Positions 1 to 7,811 of a stretch of DNA of 64,000 nt are shown in pieces. Under the pieces are notes generated by a model. The model ran no database searches. It saw only the letters and a program-made list of their open reading frames with translations, and was not told the DNA's origin. Each line of letters starts with the position of its first letter. Within the stretch, counting starts at the first letter, position 1. Location: NCBI GenBank assembly GCA_002428525.1, contig DIWU01000032.1, forward strand, positions 1,082 to 65,081. Reading direction: 5' to 3'. This DNA is from a bacterium UBP14_UBA6098 (lineage in GTDB: Bacteria; UBP14; UBA6098). The translations under genes and the position numbers were made by a program.

Positions 1-53
1 CTGGTGACCTCATCCTTACCAAGGAGGTGCTCTACCATCTGAGCTACGTGGGC
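1..53 (-). tRNA. tRNA-Thr(GGT), 5' part, cut by window edge
   Basis: The reverse strand reads an acceptor 5' strand GCCCACG, a D-arm GCTCAGATGGTAGAGC and an anticodon loop TTGGTAA, giving anticodon GGT. The T-arm and 3' acceptor strand lie beyond position 1. The anticodon stem reads CCTCC/GGATG, which leaves one C-U mismatch where GGAGG would pair fully. It is the last of four tRNAs on this strand. In many bacteria the same order is followed by tuf, which would lie just left of the window. Confidence 0.88.
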
Positions 54-69
54 GATATACTTTCAAAAA

Positions 70-142
70 GCGGGAAACGGGGTTCGAACCCGCGACATTC
101 AGCTTGGAAGGCTGACGCTCTAGCCAGCTGAGCTATTCCCGC
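70..142 (-). tRNA. tRNA-Gly(TCC)
   Basis: This is a complete cloverleaf on the reverse strand. The 7-bp acceptor is GCGGGAA/TTTCCCGC-like, the D-arm is GCTCAGCTGGCTAGAGC, the anticodon stem TCAGC/GCTGA holds loop CTTCCAA (anticodon TCC), and the T-arm is GCGGGTTCGAACCCCGT. The 3' CCA is not encoded, so a CCA-adding enzyme is required. It is probably co-transcribed with its tRNA neighbours. Confidence 0.95.
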
Positions 143-179
143 TAAATAACGGCCGAACCATGTAGCTCGAAACAAAAAT

Positions 180-260
180 GGTGGGGGGAGGATTCGAACC
201 TCCGAAGGCGTCGCCGACAGATTTACAGTCTGTTCCCTTTGGCCGCTCGGGAACCCCACC
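180..260 (-). tRNA. tRNA-Tyr(GTA)
   Basis: The reverse strand gives acceptor GGTGGGG/CCCCACC, anticodon stem ACAGA/TCTGT with loop CTGTAAA (anticodon GTA), a long class II variable arm closed by a TTCG-containing hairpin, and T-arm GGAGGTTCGAATCCTCC. The long variable arm agrees with bacterial tRNA-Tyr. CCA is not encoded. Confidence 0.95.
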
Positions 261-285
261 CTAAAAGAGCAAAAGAATTTCAACA

Positions 286-356
286 GCCGACGGTGGGAAT
301 CGAACCCACAACCTGCGGTTTACAAGACCGCTGCTCTACCCTTGAGCTACATCGGC
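286..356 (-). tRNA. tRNA-Thr(TGT)
   Basis: The reverse strand gives acceptor GCCGATG, D-arm GCTCAAGGGTAGAGC, anticodon stem GCGGT/ACCGC with loop CTTGTAA (anticodon TGT), and T-arm GTGGGTTCGATTCCCAC. CCA is not encoded. It is the promoter-proximal tRNA of the Thr-Tyr-Gly-Thr cluster. Confidence 0.95.
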
Positions 357-384
357 GAAATCGCCGGGTCACAGTTTCGCCAAA

Positions 385-411
385 TAAATACATCGGAGCC
401 ATAAAAGTCAA
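385..411 (-). promoter_or_regulatory. possible promoter of the tRNA cluster
   Basis: On the reverse strand TTGACT (406-411) is followed 15 nt later by TATTTA (385-390), about 30 nt upstream of the first tRNA. The spacer is shorter than at the other promoters of this window, so confidence is modest. Confidence 0.4.
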
Positions 412-450
412 GGAATTTTTTTATTTTTTTAACTTTTTTTATTATTGTTG

Positions 451-479
451 TTGACTTTCGATATGTTCAGGAATATTAT
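451..479 (+). promoter_or_regulatory. sigma-70-like promoter of the small zinc-ribbon gene
   Basis: TTGACT (451-456) and TATTAT (474-479) are separated by 17 nt. The predicted transcript start near 486 leaves a leader of about 48 nt before the GTG at 534. The promoter is divergent from the tRNA cluster. Confidence 0.6.
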
Positions 480-533
480 AAAGCTCGTTTTTAGCCCGGA
501 TAACGAAATCGATTGATTGTATAGGAGGAGATA

Positions 534-734
534 GTGGCCAAGAAACAGAAGAGTTTTACCGATAAAATCGCCAAGGGGACAGGTGTCCGCGGGCAGGTTT
601 GCCCCGTCTGCGAACAGGTCATTCGCGAGATCAAGGTCATCCGCGCGGCGCGGAACGAGGAAAAGGATTCGTGGCGATTTCTCGAGTCGGTCGAGAAGGT
701 TTGCAAATGCAACGAAAAGGAAGTCCTCGGTTAA
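534..734 (+). CDS. small putative zinc-ribbon protein, unknown function
   Basis: This is a 66-residue basic protein starting at GTG 534, with a strong ribosome binding site (AGGAGGAG) 5-6 nt upstream. A CPVC pair near residue 23 and a CKC cluster near residue 57 (VCKCNEKE) suggest metal binding, and the rest is Lys/Arg/Glu-rich. Its place beside the translation tRNA cluster invites comparison with ribosomal protein L33, but the second CxxC and the L33 core are missing, so I do not assign rpmG. It has its own promoter (451-479) and a hairpin terminator (765-792), so it is a single-gene unit. The coding call rests on start, ribosome binding site, promoter and terminator; the function is unknown. 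Confidence 0.75.
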   Translation: MAKKQKSFTDKIAKGTGVRGQVCPVCEQVIREIKVIRAARNEEKDSWRFLESVEKVCKCNEKEVLG

Positions 735-764
735 GTTCCGTTGGGGACTCCCCTGCTATTATCG

Positions 765-792
765 AACGGCCGAAACCTTTTCGGCCGTTTTC
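765..792 (+). terminator. rho-independent terminator
   Basis: A 9-bp perfect stem (AACGGCCGA 765-773 with TCGGCCGTT 781-789) with a 7-nt loop is followed by a short T run. It lies 31 nt after the stop of the small zinc-ribbon gene. Confidence 0.75.
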
Positions 793-905
793 TATTATGG
801 ATCGCTCTCCTTCTCATGCCGGCATAACGATTCCGAGCCTGCGAGAGGGATTCTCGAGCTCTGGAAAAAGTGTTTATTTTTTAACAAAATAATATTTATT
901 TCCGC

Positions 906-934
906 TTGAAATGGCCCGCGTAAATTTATATAAT
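906..934 (+). promoter_or_regulatory. sigma-70-like promoter of zapB-zapA
   Basis: TTGAAA (906-911), a 17-nt spacer and a consensus TATAAT (929-934), 48 nt upstream of the first ATG of the coiled-coil gene. Confidence 0.65.
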
Positions 935-981
935 CTAAACAGAAAGCGAAACCAATTAGAGTAATATATTAGGGGGTTATA

Positions 982-1260
982 ATGGATTTGGCATATTTTC
1001 AGGCTCTCGAAGAGAAGGTCAACGGTCTTATAAACCGTATGGTCACGCTTCGCAACGAGAACAGCGAAATGGCTCAGGCTAACCGCCTCCTCGAGGAGAA
1101 GATGCAGAACCTTATGGGCGAGATAACCCATCTTCGCGAGGAAAACGACAGGCTTAATTCCAAGGCGAGCGAGCTTTCCGCCTCGAGCGCTCACGATAAC
1201 GAGATCGCAAGCCGTCTTCAAGAGATACTTCGCAAGATTGACGAGGTCGTCGAGGCTTGA
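982..1260 (+). CDS. zapB: short coiled-coil protein, ZapB-like
   Basis: This 92-residue protein is almost wholly predicted as coiled coil: heptads of Leu/Ile/Met with Glu/Lys/Arg run from about residue 3 to 60 (LEEKVNGLINRM, LLEEKMQNLMGEI), then a Ser-rich stretch and a short C-terminal helix. It has no signal peptide or membrane segment. Length and composition match the cell-division factor ZapB, which acts at the Z-ring with ZapA, and a ZapA-like gene begins 16 nt after its stop. Coiled coils resemble one another by composition, so the name rests largely on that neighbour. The start at 982 follows GGGGG. Confidence 0.6.
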   Translation: MDLAYFQALEEKVNGLINRMVTLRNENSEMAQANRLLEEKMQNLMGEITHLREENDRLNSKASELSASSAHDNEIASRLQEILRKIDEVVEA

Positions 1261-1276
1261 ATTTAGGACTATCGGG

Positions 1277-1585
1277 ATGATAGACGAAAACAGGAATAGC
1301 AAATCAACGATAAGAGTTAATATCTTCGGAAAAGAATATTCTATCCGAAGTAACGAAAATACCGAGTATGTCGCCGAGGTCGCGCGATTCGTCGATAGCA
1401 AAATGATCGAGGTCGATCGGAGTATAGCCTCGTCCAATCCGGTGCAGGTCGCGGTTCTCGCGGCGATGAATATCACGGACGAGTTCTTTTCCGAGCGAAA
1501 AAAGACCGAGGATAATCTTTCCAAGGTCGATCAGCGATGCAAGGAGCTTATAGAACGGATTTCTTCGGTTCTACACCCGGATTAA
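1277..1585 (+). CDS. zapA: cell division protein ZapA-like
   Basis: This is a 102-residue cytoplasmic protein. The N-terminal half carries the ZapA fold signature (VNIFGKEYSIRS, then EYVAEVARFVDSKM at about residues 30-43) and the C-terminal half is a coiled coil. ZapA binds FtsZ filaments and promotes their bundling at midcell. I start at ATG 1277, because the in-frame extension back to 1238 would overlap the end of the upstream gene and the ZapA homology begins just after 1277. It is co-transcribed with the ZapB-like gene and followed by a hairpin and T run. Confidence 0.75.
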   Translation: MIDENRNSKSTIRVNIFGKEYSIRSNENTEYVAEVARFVDSKMIEVDRSIASSNPVQVAVLAAMNITDEFFSERKKTEDNLSKVDQRCKELIERISSVLHPD

Positions 1586-1617
1586 GCTGAAAATTCCCCT
1601 ATCGTCTACCCTCCCCT

Positions 1618-1648
1618 CCGCTTTTCGAGCGGCGGTGTTTTTTATTTT
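1618..1648 (+). terminator. probable rho-independent terminator after zapA
   Basis: A short stem CCGCT/AGCGG (1618-1622 with 1628-1632) is followed by a long T-rich run (1638-1648). The stem is only 5 bp, so strength is uncertain. Confidence 0.5.
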
Positions 1649-1772
1649 GACCCGCCCCGAAAGATCATAGTCCTCCATTTACAAGTTTTGAAAACCATTG
1701 AAGGTCGTATAATCACTCGCAGGCTTATTTACTGCGGACGGCCGGATAGTTCGATATAAATCGGAGGTCATT

Positions 1773-3338
1773 TTGGAAGCGATCCTTATCCCTGCAATCG
1801 TTGCAATATTAGGCCTTTTGGCGGGTGGAACTGTAGGCTGGATTATCGCCAGCAAGGCCGGTAAAAGCCGCCTTCGCGACGCCGAGGCCAAGGCCCAACA
1901 GATAATCGCCGAGGCAAACCACCGCTCGGAGATCCTCATCAAAGAGGCCGATCTCGCCGCAAGAGACAAATTAATTCAAATAAAACAAGATTTCGAGCGT
2001 GAAACTCAGACCAAACGGAACGAAATCATCCGTGAGGATAAAAAGCTCATTGAAAAAGAAAGCTCGATAGAACGAAAGATGGACCTCCTCCGAAAAAAGG
2101 AACGCGATATACAAACGCGCGAGCGCCTCACCGCGATAGAGGAAAAACAGCTTAAGTCCAAACAGAACGAACTCGACGATTTAATCGAGCATCAGAATAA
2201 ACAGCTCGAGAAGGTCGCGATGATGAGCGCCGGCGAGGCCAAAGCGCTTCTTATGGAGAACCTCGAAAACGAGGCGCGTGCCGAGGCGGCCAAGATCATC
2301 AAGGATATCAAGGAAAGAGCCGAGGCAAACGCCGAACGCGAAGCCCGTCAGATCATCGTCGATTCGATTCAACGCTGTGCCGCGGACACCACCGCGGAAT
2401 CGACGGTTAGTGTGGTCAGCCTTCCGACGGACGAGCTGAAGGGCAGAATTATCGGCAGAGAAGGCCGAAATATCAGAGCCTTCGAGACCGCGACCGGTGT
2501 CGATGTCATTGTTGACGACACACCGGACACCGTTATTCTGTCTGCCTTCGACCCGATTCGCAGAGAAACCGCGCGAATCGCCCTCGAGAAGCTGATCGTC
2601 GATGGAAGAATCCACCCCGCAAGGATTGAAGAGGCCGTTAAAAAGGCCGAAAAGGAGATGGAGGTCATAATCCGCGAGGCCGGCGAACAGGCCTGTTTCG
2701 AGGTGGGAATACACGATCTCGACCCCGAGCTGGTGAAACTCCTCGGTCGCTTGAAATACAGAACTTCCTACGGACAGAATGTTTTGCTCCACGCTATCGA
2801 GGTCGCCCATCTTTCGGGCTATATTGCCTCGATGCTCGAGCTGGATCCAATTATGGCAAAGCGTTGCGGCCTGCTCCACGATATAGGTAAATCGGTCGAT
2901 AAAGGCCAAGAGGGAACACACACCGAACTTGGATATGCAATCGCGAGAAGGCATAATGAAAATCAGATTGTCCTCAATGCGATCCTATCGCATCATGAGG
3001 ATGTCGATGCCGAAACCCCCTATGCGATCATCACAAAGGCCGCCGATGCGATTTCTGGGGCTCGCCCCGGCGCTCGCAGGGAAACCTTGGAGAACTACGT
3101 CAAGCGCCTCGAGCGCCTCGAGAAGGTCGCGGACGGCTTCCCGGGAGTCGAGAAGTCCTACGCAATTCAGGCGGGCAGAGAGATTCGCGTGATAGTCGAA
3201 CCGGAGGAGGTTAGCGACAAAGAATCCACGCTCATCGCTTCCGAGGTGGCACAGAAAATCCAAGAGGAACTCGAATACCCCGGTCAGATCAAGGTGACGG
3301 TTATTCGCGAGACCCGAGCAGTCGATTACGCGAGATAA
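1773..3338 (+). CDS. rny: ribonuclease Y
   Basis: This 521-residue membrane-anchored endoribonuclease initiates mRNA decay. Domains in order are an N-terminal transmembrane helix (about 4-25), a long charged coiled coil (about 28-190), a KH RNA-binding domain (about 212-275, with IIGREGRNIRAFE), and an HD domain (HDIGK near residue 368, HHED near 406) holding the metal-binding catalytic His/Asp residues. Length is normal for the family. The start is TTG 1773, with CGGAGG 5 nt upstream; an upstream TATAAT (1708-1713) is the probable -10. It is followed 3 nt later by a YmdB-type phosphoesterase, a common pairing in bacteria. Confidence 0.96.
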   Translation: MEAILIPAIVAILGLLAGGTVGWIIASKAGKSRLRDAEAKAQQIIAEANHRSEILIKEADLAARDKLIQIKQDFERETQTKRNEIIREDKKLIEKESSIERKMDLLRKKERDIQTRERLTAIEEKQLKSKQNELDDLIEHQNKQLEKVAMMSAGEAKALLMENLENEARAEAAKIIKDIKERAEANAEREARQIIVDSIQRCAADTTAESTVSVVSLPTDELKGRIIGREGRNIRAFETATGVDVIVDDTPDTVILSAFDPIRRETARIALEKLIVDGRIHPARIEEAVKKAEKEMEVIIREAGEQACFEVGIHDLDPELVKLLGRLKYRTSYGQNVLLHAIEVAHLSGYIASMLELDPIMAKRCGLLHDIGKSVDKGQEGTHTELGYAIARRHNENQIVLNAILSHHEDVDAETPYAIITKAADAISGARPGARRETLENYVKRLERLEKVADGFPGVEKSYAIQAGREIRVIVEPEEVSDKESTLIASEVAQKIQEELEYPGQIKVTVIRETRAVDYAR

Positions 3339-3341
3339 CCG

Positions 3342-4148
3342 ATGCGAGTCCTTTTCATCGGAGATATCTTCGGAAAACCCGGCAGGATGGCCCTTTATGA
3401 GTATCTTACTGCGCTGAAGGAGGATTATTCGCCCGATTTCACCGTCGCAAATGCCGAGAATATCGCCGGCGGTTTCGGGATTACGGACAATCTCTGCAAG
3501 AAGATATTCAAATACGGTGTCGATGTTATCACTACCGGCAATCATGTATGGGACAGGCCCGAGGCGGATGAGTTTCTCCAGAGGGAGAGGTTGATCCTTC
3601 GGCCTATTAATTTCCCCGAGGGAACTCCGGGATTCTCTTCGGCGATCGTCGAGAAGAGCGGAGGCCCGAAACTGGCGGTGATCAACGCTCAGGGGCGGAT
3701 ATTCATGCGCGCTATCGACGACCCCTTCAGAACTGTGCTTGCCGAGGTCGAGAGGCTCAGAGAGATAACACCCAATATACTTATCGATTTCCACGCCGAG
3801 GCCACCTCCGAAAAGATGGCGATGGCCTATTTCCTCGACGGCAAGGTCAGCGCGGTTCTCGGAACACATACTCATGTCCAAACCGCGGACGAGCGCATCC
3901 TCGAACACGGCACCGCCGCAATTACCGATGCCGGCATGACCGGCCCTCACGATTCGATCATCGGGGTCAAATCCGAGCTTGCGCTCAAATTCGCGATGTC
4001 GGGGCGCAATGTCCGCTTCTCCCCCGCCGAGGGCAATGTCCGAATTCAGGGATGTATAGTCGATATCGAAGAGGCCACCGGCAAAGCCCAATCGATCGAA
4101 AGAATAGATATTAGCGTCGAGACAAATTTAAGTTCGGGAGAAGGGTGA
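3342..4148 (+). CDS. YmdB-type calcineurin-like phosphoesterase (TIGR00282 family)
   Basis: This 268-residue cytoplasmic protein is of the family of Bacillus YmdB, a 2',3'-cyclic-nucleotide phosphodiesterase. Metal-ligand motifs are visible in order: GDIFGKPG at the N-terminus, NAENIAGG near residue 38, TTGNHVWD near 67, DFHAEATSEK near 148, and GTHTHVQTAD near 175. It starts 3 nt after the rny stop and its TGA overlaps the ATG of purC (TGATG at 4146-4150), so rny, this gene and purC are one operon. The coupling of an RNase with this phosphodiesterase is recurrent, but the in vivo substrate is unsettled. Confidence 0.9.
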   Translation: MRVLFIGDIFGKPGRMALYEYLTALKEDYSPDFTVANAENIAGGFGITDNLCKKIFKYGVDVITTGNHVWDRPEADEFLQRERLILRPINFPEGTPGFSSAIVEKSGGPKLAVINAQGRIFMRAIDDPFRTVLAEVERLREITPNILIDFHAEATSEKMAMAYFLDGKVSAVLGTHTHVQTADERILEHGTAAITDAGMTGPHDSIIGVKSELALKFAMSGRNVRFSPAEGNVRIQGCIVDIEEATGKAQSIERIDISVETNLSSGEG

Positions 4149-5032
4149 TGTCAAACTCAAGCGAAGTGCTTTACACAAATCTCGGAAGAAAGCCCGATTA
4201 TTCGGGAAAGGTGCGGGATATTTACGAACTCGGCGATAGGCTGATGATCGTCGCCACCGATAGGCTCAGCGCCTATGACCGAATCCTCCCGAATGGAATC
4301 CCCGAAAGAGGCAAAATCCTCACCGAGATGAGCGTCTTTTGGTTCAATATGATGTCGCCGCTCGTCCCAAATCACCTGATCTCGGCCGATGTGGCCGATT
4401 TTCCGCCCGAAATCGCAAAATACCGCGATCAGCTCGAAGGCCGGACGATGCTTTGCCGTAAAGCCCAAAGAGTCGATATCGAGTGCGTCGCGCGTGGATA
4501 CCTCGCAGGTAGCGGATGGAAAGAGTATCGCCAGACCGGAAAGGTATGCGGTATCGAACTTCCCCCCGGGCTTCGCGAGTCGGATAGGCTCCCCGAGCCG
4601 ATCTTCACGCCCGCAACCAAGGCCGAACAGGGCGAGCACGACATCAATATCTCGGTCGAACGGGCTGGAGAGCTTGTCGGAACCGAACTTGCCTATCAGC
4701 TGAAAAAACTTACACTCGATATCTACTCCAAAGCCGCCGAGTTCGCTCTCTCGAAGGGTATTATAATCGCCGACACAAAGTTCGAGTTCGGCTTCATCGA
4801 GGGCAAACTCAGCCTCATAGACGAAATCCTCTCGCCCGACAGCAGTCGCTTCTGGGACGCGGAAACCTATGCCCCCGGCAAACCCCAAGACAGTTTCGAT
4901 AAGCAGTTCGTCCGCGATTGGCTCACGAAAACAGGCTTCACCGGCGATGGAACTCCCCCCTCGCTTCCCAGCGAAGTCGTCCAAGGAACACTCGAAAGAT
5001 ACTCGCAAGTCCGCGATCGATTGATAGGCTGA
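4148..5032 (+). CDS. purC: phosphoribosylaminoimidazole-succinocarboxamide synthase
   Basis: This 294-residue purine biosynthesis enzyme joins CAIR and aspartate to give SAICAR, with ATP hydrolysis. The family's N-terminal GKVRDIYELGD and ATDRLSAYD motifs, the central VECVARGYLAGSGWKEY segment, and the IIADTKFEFG and LIDEILSPDSSRFW motifs are all present. Length fits the longer PurC type (about 295) rather than the 235-residue type. I prefer ATG 4148, which overlaps the upstream stop by one base, over the GTG one codon earlier. No other pur gene is in the window. Structured element A begins 12 nt after the stop. Confidence 0.95.
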   Translation: MSNSSEVLYTNLGRKPDYSGKVRDIYELGDRLMIVATDRLSAYDRILPNGIPERGKILTEMSVFWFNMMSPLVPNHLISADVADFPPEIAKYRDQLEGRTMLCRKAQRVDIECVARGYLAGSGWKEYRQTGKVCGIELPPGLRESDRLPEPIFTPATKAEQGEHDINISVERAGELVGTELAYQLKKLTLDIYSKAAEFALSKGIIIADTKFEFGFIEGKLSLIDEILSPDSSRFWDAETYAPGKPQDSFDKQFVRDWLTKTGFTGDGTPPSLPSEVVQGTLERYSQVRDRLIG

Positions 5033-5044
5033 CCGAAACCACCC

Positions 5045-5167
5045 CGCGTGCGGCGTCGGCCCGACCGAAGGTCGGCGCGGGGCGATCGAGAGGTAATTTC
5101 CAACAATAAGCGATCTGCGCCTCGACCGCCCCGCCGGCGTCCGAAGGACGCGCCGACGCCGCACGCG
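5045..5167. repeat. cruciform intergenic element A
   Basis: Nested inverted repeats form a four-way structure. The outer stem is 16 bp and perfect (5045-5060 with 5152-5167). Left arm hairpin 5061-5075 has 6 bp with a GAA loop. The inner stem pairs 5077-5090 with 5121-5134, 13 of 14 positions, and caps a 30-nt loop (5091-5120). Right arm hairpin 5137-5151 has 6 bp with a GAA loop. It starts 12 nt after purC and precedes the argF promoter region. Two other elements in the window share the layout but not the sequence. No T run follows, so it is not a plain terminator. Confidence 0.85.
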
Positions 5168-5279
5168 ATCGCCGCAAGCTGTCGAGTTTATATCCAAAAC
5201 CGATTTTGCTTGACTTTTTTTTATTAAAGAGTAGTTTTGCTTTCCGAAAAATAACAAATTTATGTTAAGAGAGGTTGAG

Positions 5280-6200
5280 ATGAAACGCGACTTTTTATCG
5301 ATCGACGACTTGAATGCTAAGGAGATAAAGGATATCCTCGCCGGCGCGAAGGTTTTGAAGCACATGTCGAGTTGGGGCGACAACAGGCGTCCTCTCGAGG
5401 GGAAATCTGTTGCGCTTATCTTCCGCAAGCCGAGCCTCAGAACACGCGTCAGCTTCGATGTCGGTGTTTCGCAGTTCGGCGGACATCCGATAGTTATCTC
5501 GGACGCCGAGATCGGAATGGGCAAGCGCGAAACGGTGCATGATATTGCGAAGGTTCTTTCGCGTTATGTTTCCATGATCGTGATTCGCACCTTCGAGCAA
5601 TCCGAGGTCGAGGAGTTGGCGAAGTATGCCGATGTTCCGGTTATCAACGCCTTAACGAATCTCCTTCATCCTTGCCAGATTATGGGCGATGCGCTTACAA
5701 TCATGGAGCACAAGGGTTCTATCGACGGCATGAAGATCGCCTATGTCGGCGACGGCAATAATATTGTAAATAGCTGGTTGAATTTTGCAAAGAAGATCAA
5801 GATCGACCTTCGAATCGGGACCTCGGCCAACACGCATCCGGATACCGCAATCCTTTCGGCGGCGAAGGCGGCGGGTATGAGCCAGATCACTCTCACTCAC
5901 GACCCGATCGAGGCTGTGCGGGATGCCGATGTCGTTTATACAGATGTTTGGGCGAGTATGGGCGAGAAGGAAAGGGCCGCTGAAAAGGCCGCTCAGCTCG
6001 GAAATTTCCAGATTAACAGTGAGCTTATGAAAAACGCGTCACCGAACGCTATCGTGCTCCATTGTCTTCCGGCGGAACGCGGCCGAGAGATCACAGACGA
6101 GGTTATCGACGGACCGCAAAGCGTCGTCTTCGACGAGGCAGAAAACAGGCTTCATATACAGAAGGCGATTATGCAGTTCTTGACTACCGGATTAGTCTAA
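5280..6200 (+). CDS. argF: ornithine carbamoyltransferase
   Basis: This 306-residue enzyme of arginine biosynthesis condenses ornithine with carbamoyl phosphate to citrulline. Carbamoyl phosphate-binding SLRTR (near residue 50), HPCQ (near 127), the ornithine-loop DVWASMGE (near 222) and HCLPAERGREI (near 261) are all visible. SLRTR replaces the more usual STRTR, an accepted variant. I start at ATG 5280, because the in-frame ATG at 5262 has no ribosome binding site and GAGAGG lies ideally before 5280. TTGACT at 5210-5215 with TAGTTT 16 nt on is a weak promoter candidate. It converges with comM. Confidence 0.94.
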   Translation: MKRDFLSIDDLNAKEIKDILAGAKVLKHMSSWGDNRRPLEGKSVALIFRKPSLRTRVSFDVGVSQFGGHPIVISDAEIGMGKRETVHDIAKVLSRYVSMIVIRTFEQSEVEELAKYADVPVINALTNLLHPCQIMGDALTIMEHKGSIDGMKIAYVGDGNNIVNSWLNFAKKIKIDLRIGTSANTHPDTAILSAAKAAGMSQITLTHDPIEAVRDADVVYTDVWASMGEKERAAEKAAQLGNFQINSELMKNASPNAIVLHCLPAERGREITDEVIDGPQSVVFDEAENRLHIQKAIMQFLTTGLV

Positions 6201-6219
6201 TCTATTATTAGACAATCGC

Positions 6220-7761
6220 TTAGGAGCCTCGCCAGTATTTTCTGTCGAGGCTTCTGTATTGTATGGCCTCGGAAACATGGTGCGGTGCGATCTCGGGCGA
6301 ATCGTCGAGGTCGGCGATTGTTCGCGAAAGCTTTAGGATTCGGTCGTAAGCCCTCGCCGAGAGGCCGAGCTTTGTGATAGCCATTCGAATAAGGGCCTCG
6401 GAGGGCTCGTCGAGTTGGCAAAAAGTCCGAATGAGCTTTGTTCCCATATGCGCGTTGCAGAAGACCTTCTCGATGCCCCTGAATCTTTCGCTTTGGTGCC
6501 TTCGACTTCGTGAAACACGCTCGCGGATTTTGTCCGAATGGTCGCCGGAACTCGGGCCGGAGAGCTCGTGATACTTCACAGCCGGAACCTCGATATGAAT
6601 ATCTATTCGATCTAAAAGCGGGCCTGATATCCTGCCGACATAGTTTTGAATCTGCGCCGGAGTGCAGGTGCATTCGTGGTAGGGATCGCCGAAATAGCCG
6701 CACGGACATGGGTTCATCGCCGCGACGAGTGTGAACTGCGAGGGAAAGGTCAGAGTCACCGCCGCTCTTCCGATCGTCACATGGCCGTCCTCCATGGGCT
6801 GGCGCATCACCTCGAGGACATTCTTCTTGAATTCGGGAAGCTCGTCGAGAAAGAGCACGCCGTGATGGGCAAGCGAGACCTCCCCCGGCCTCGGATAGAC
6901 CCCGCCGCCGATGAGGCCGGCGTCCGAGATAGTGTGGTGCGGCGCTCTGAAGGGTCGTGTCGCGATGAGGGCCGTTTCACCGGGGAGTGTGCCGGCAACC
7001 GAGTGAATCTTTGTCGTCTCGAGCGATTCCTCGATAGAAAGAGGCGGGAGTATCGATGGGAAGCGCCTCGCGAGCATGGTCTTGCCCGACCCGGGGGGAC
7101 CGATCATGAGGACATTATGCCCGCCCGCCGCGGCGACCTCGAGCGCGCGTTTGACATGATCTTGGCCGCGCACATCGCTAAAATCCGCCGAATATATACT
7201 CGCCGCTTGAAAAACATCCTGCACGCTCGCCTTGAAGGGATCGATGTCGAGATTCCCGCATATGAAATCGACGGCTTCCTTCAAGTTCGATACCGGATAC
7301 ACCGGCGCTCCCTGCGCGATAGCCGCTTCACGGGCGTTCGCCATCGGGACTATCATTCCGGCCGCTTTTTCCTTTTTTGCCAAAATCGAGATCGGAAGCA
7401 TACCCCTAACCGGCGCGACCGAGCCGTCGAGCCCAAGCTCACCCGCAATATAATAGCCCTCGATATTCTGTAGCGGGATTATCCCGATAGCCCCCAAAAG
7501 CCCTAAAGCTATCGGAAGATCGAAGGCGCTACCCTCTTTCTTGATATCCGCAGGGGCTAAATTGAGTGTGATCTTCCCCTGCGGAAACGGTAGGCCGGCG
7601 TTCTTTATAGCGCTCATCACGCGCTCGCGGCTCTCCCTGACAGCGTTGTCCGGAAGGCCGACTACATTGAACGACGGCAACTTAGCCGAGACATCGGTCT
7701 CGACATCGACACGATATGCGTCGATTCCGAAAAGTGCGGCTGTGATAATTCGAGAAAACAT
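6220..7761 (-). CDS. comM: YifB/ComM family Mg-chelatase-like AAA+ ATPase
   Basis: This 513-residue protein has the family's three parts: an N-terminal Lon-protease-like domain (residues 1 to about 165, with NVVGLPDNAVRESRERV), an AAA+ core with Walker A GPPGSGKTMLARR near residue 218 and Walker B LFLDELPEF, and a C-terminal Mg-chelatase-like domain with four cysteines (CPCGYFGDPYHECTC). In naturally competent bacteria ComM is a hexameric helicase that promotes branch migration of integrated DNA. No competence genes adjoin it here. It converges with argF (20-nt gap). Confidence 0.93.
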   Translation of the reverse strand: MFSRIITAALFGIDAYRVDVETDVSAKLPSFNVVGLPDNAVRESRERVMSAIKNAGLPFPQGKITLNLAPADIKKEGSAFDLPIALGLLGAIGIIPLQNIEGYYIAGELGLDGSVAPVRGMLPISILAKKEKAAGMIVPMANAREAAIAQGAPVYPVSNLKEAVDFICGNLDIDPFKASVQDVFQAASIYSADFSDVRGQDHVKRALEVAAAGGHNVLMIGPPGSGKTMLARRFPSILPPLSIEESLETTKIHSVAGTLPGETALIATRPFRAPHHTISDAGLIGGGVYPRPGEVSLAHHGVLFLDELPEFKKNVLEVMRQPMEDGHVTIGRAAVTLTFPSQFTLVAAMNPCPCGYFGDPYHECTCTPAQIQNYVGRISGPLLDRIDIHIEVPAVKYHELSGPSSGDHSDKIRERVSRSRRHQSERFRGIEKVFCNAHMGTKLIRTFCQLDEPSEALIRMAITKLGLSARAYDRILKLSRTIADLDDSPEIAPHHVSEAIQYRSLDRKYWRGS

Positions 7762-7811
7762 ATCATCCAGACTCAGTGGCGCGCAGAACGAATGCGCTCC
7801 GAAGCGCCTTG

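Noticed and set aside
534..734. Assignment of the small gene as rpmG (ribosomal protein L33)
   Set aside because: Only one CxxC pair is present and the L33 core sequence is missing.
874..1524. 216-codon minus-strand frame over the ZapB/ZapA-like genes
   Set aside because: It has no domain, no ribosome binding site, and overlaps two supported genes and their promoter.
1586..1772. 6S RNA gene between zapA and rny
   Set aside because: The position is suggestive, but the gap is short, holds a terminator and the rny -10, and no long imperfect hairpin is visible.
4157..5524. 455-codon open frame on the minus strand across purC and argF
   Set aside because: It is antisense to two confidently identified enzymes and passes through the cruciform element; an open frame here is expected from the base composition.
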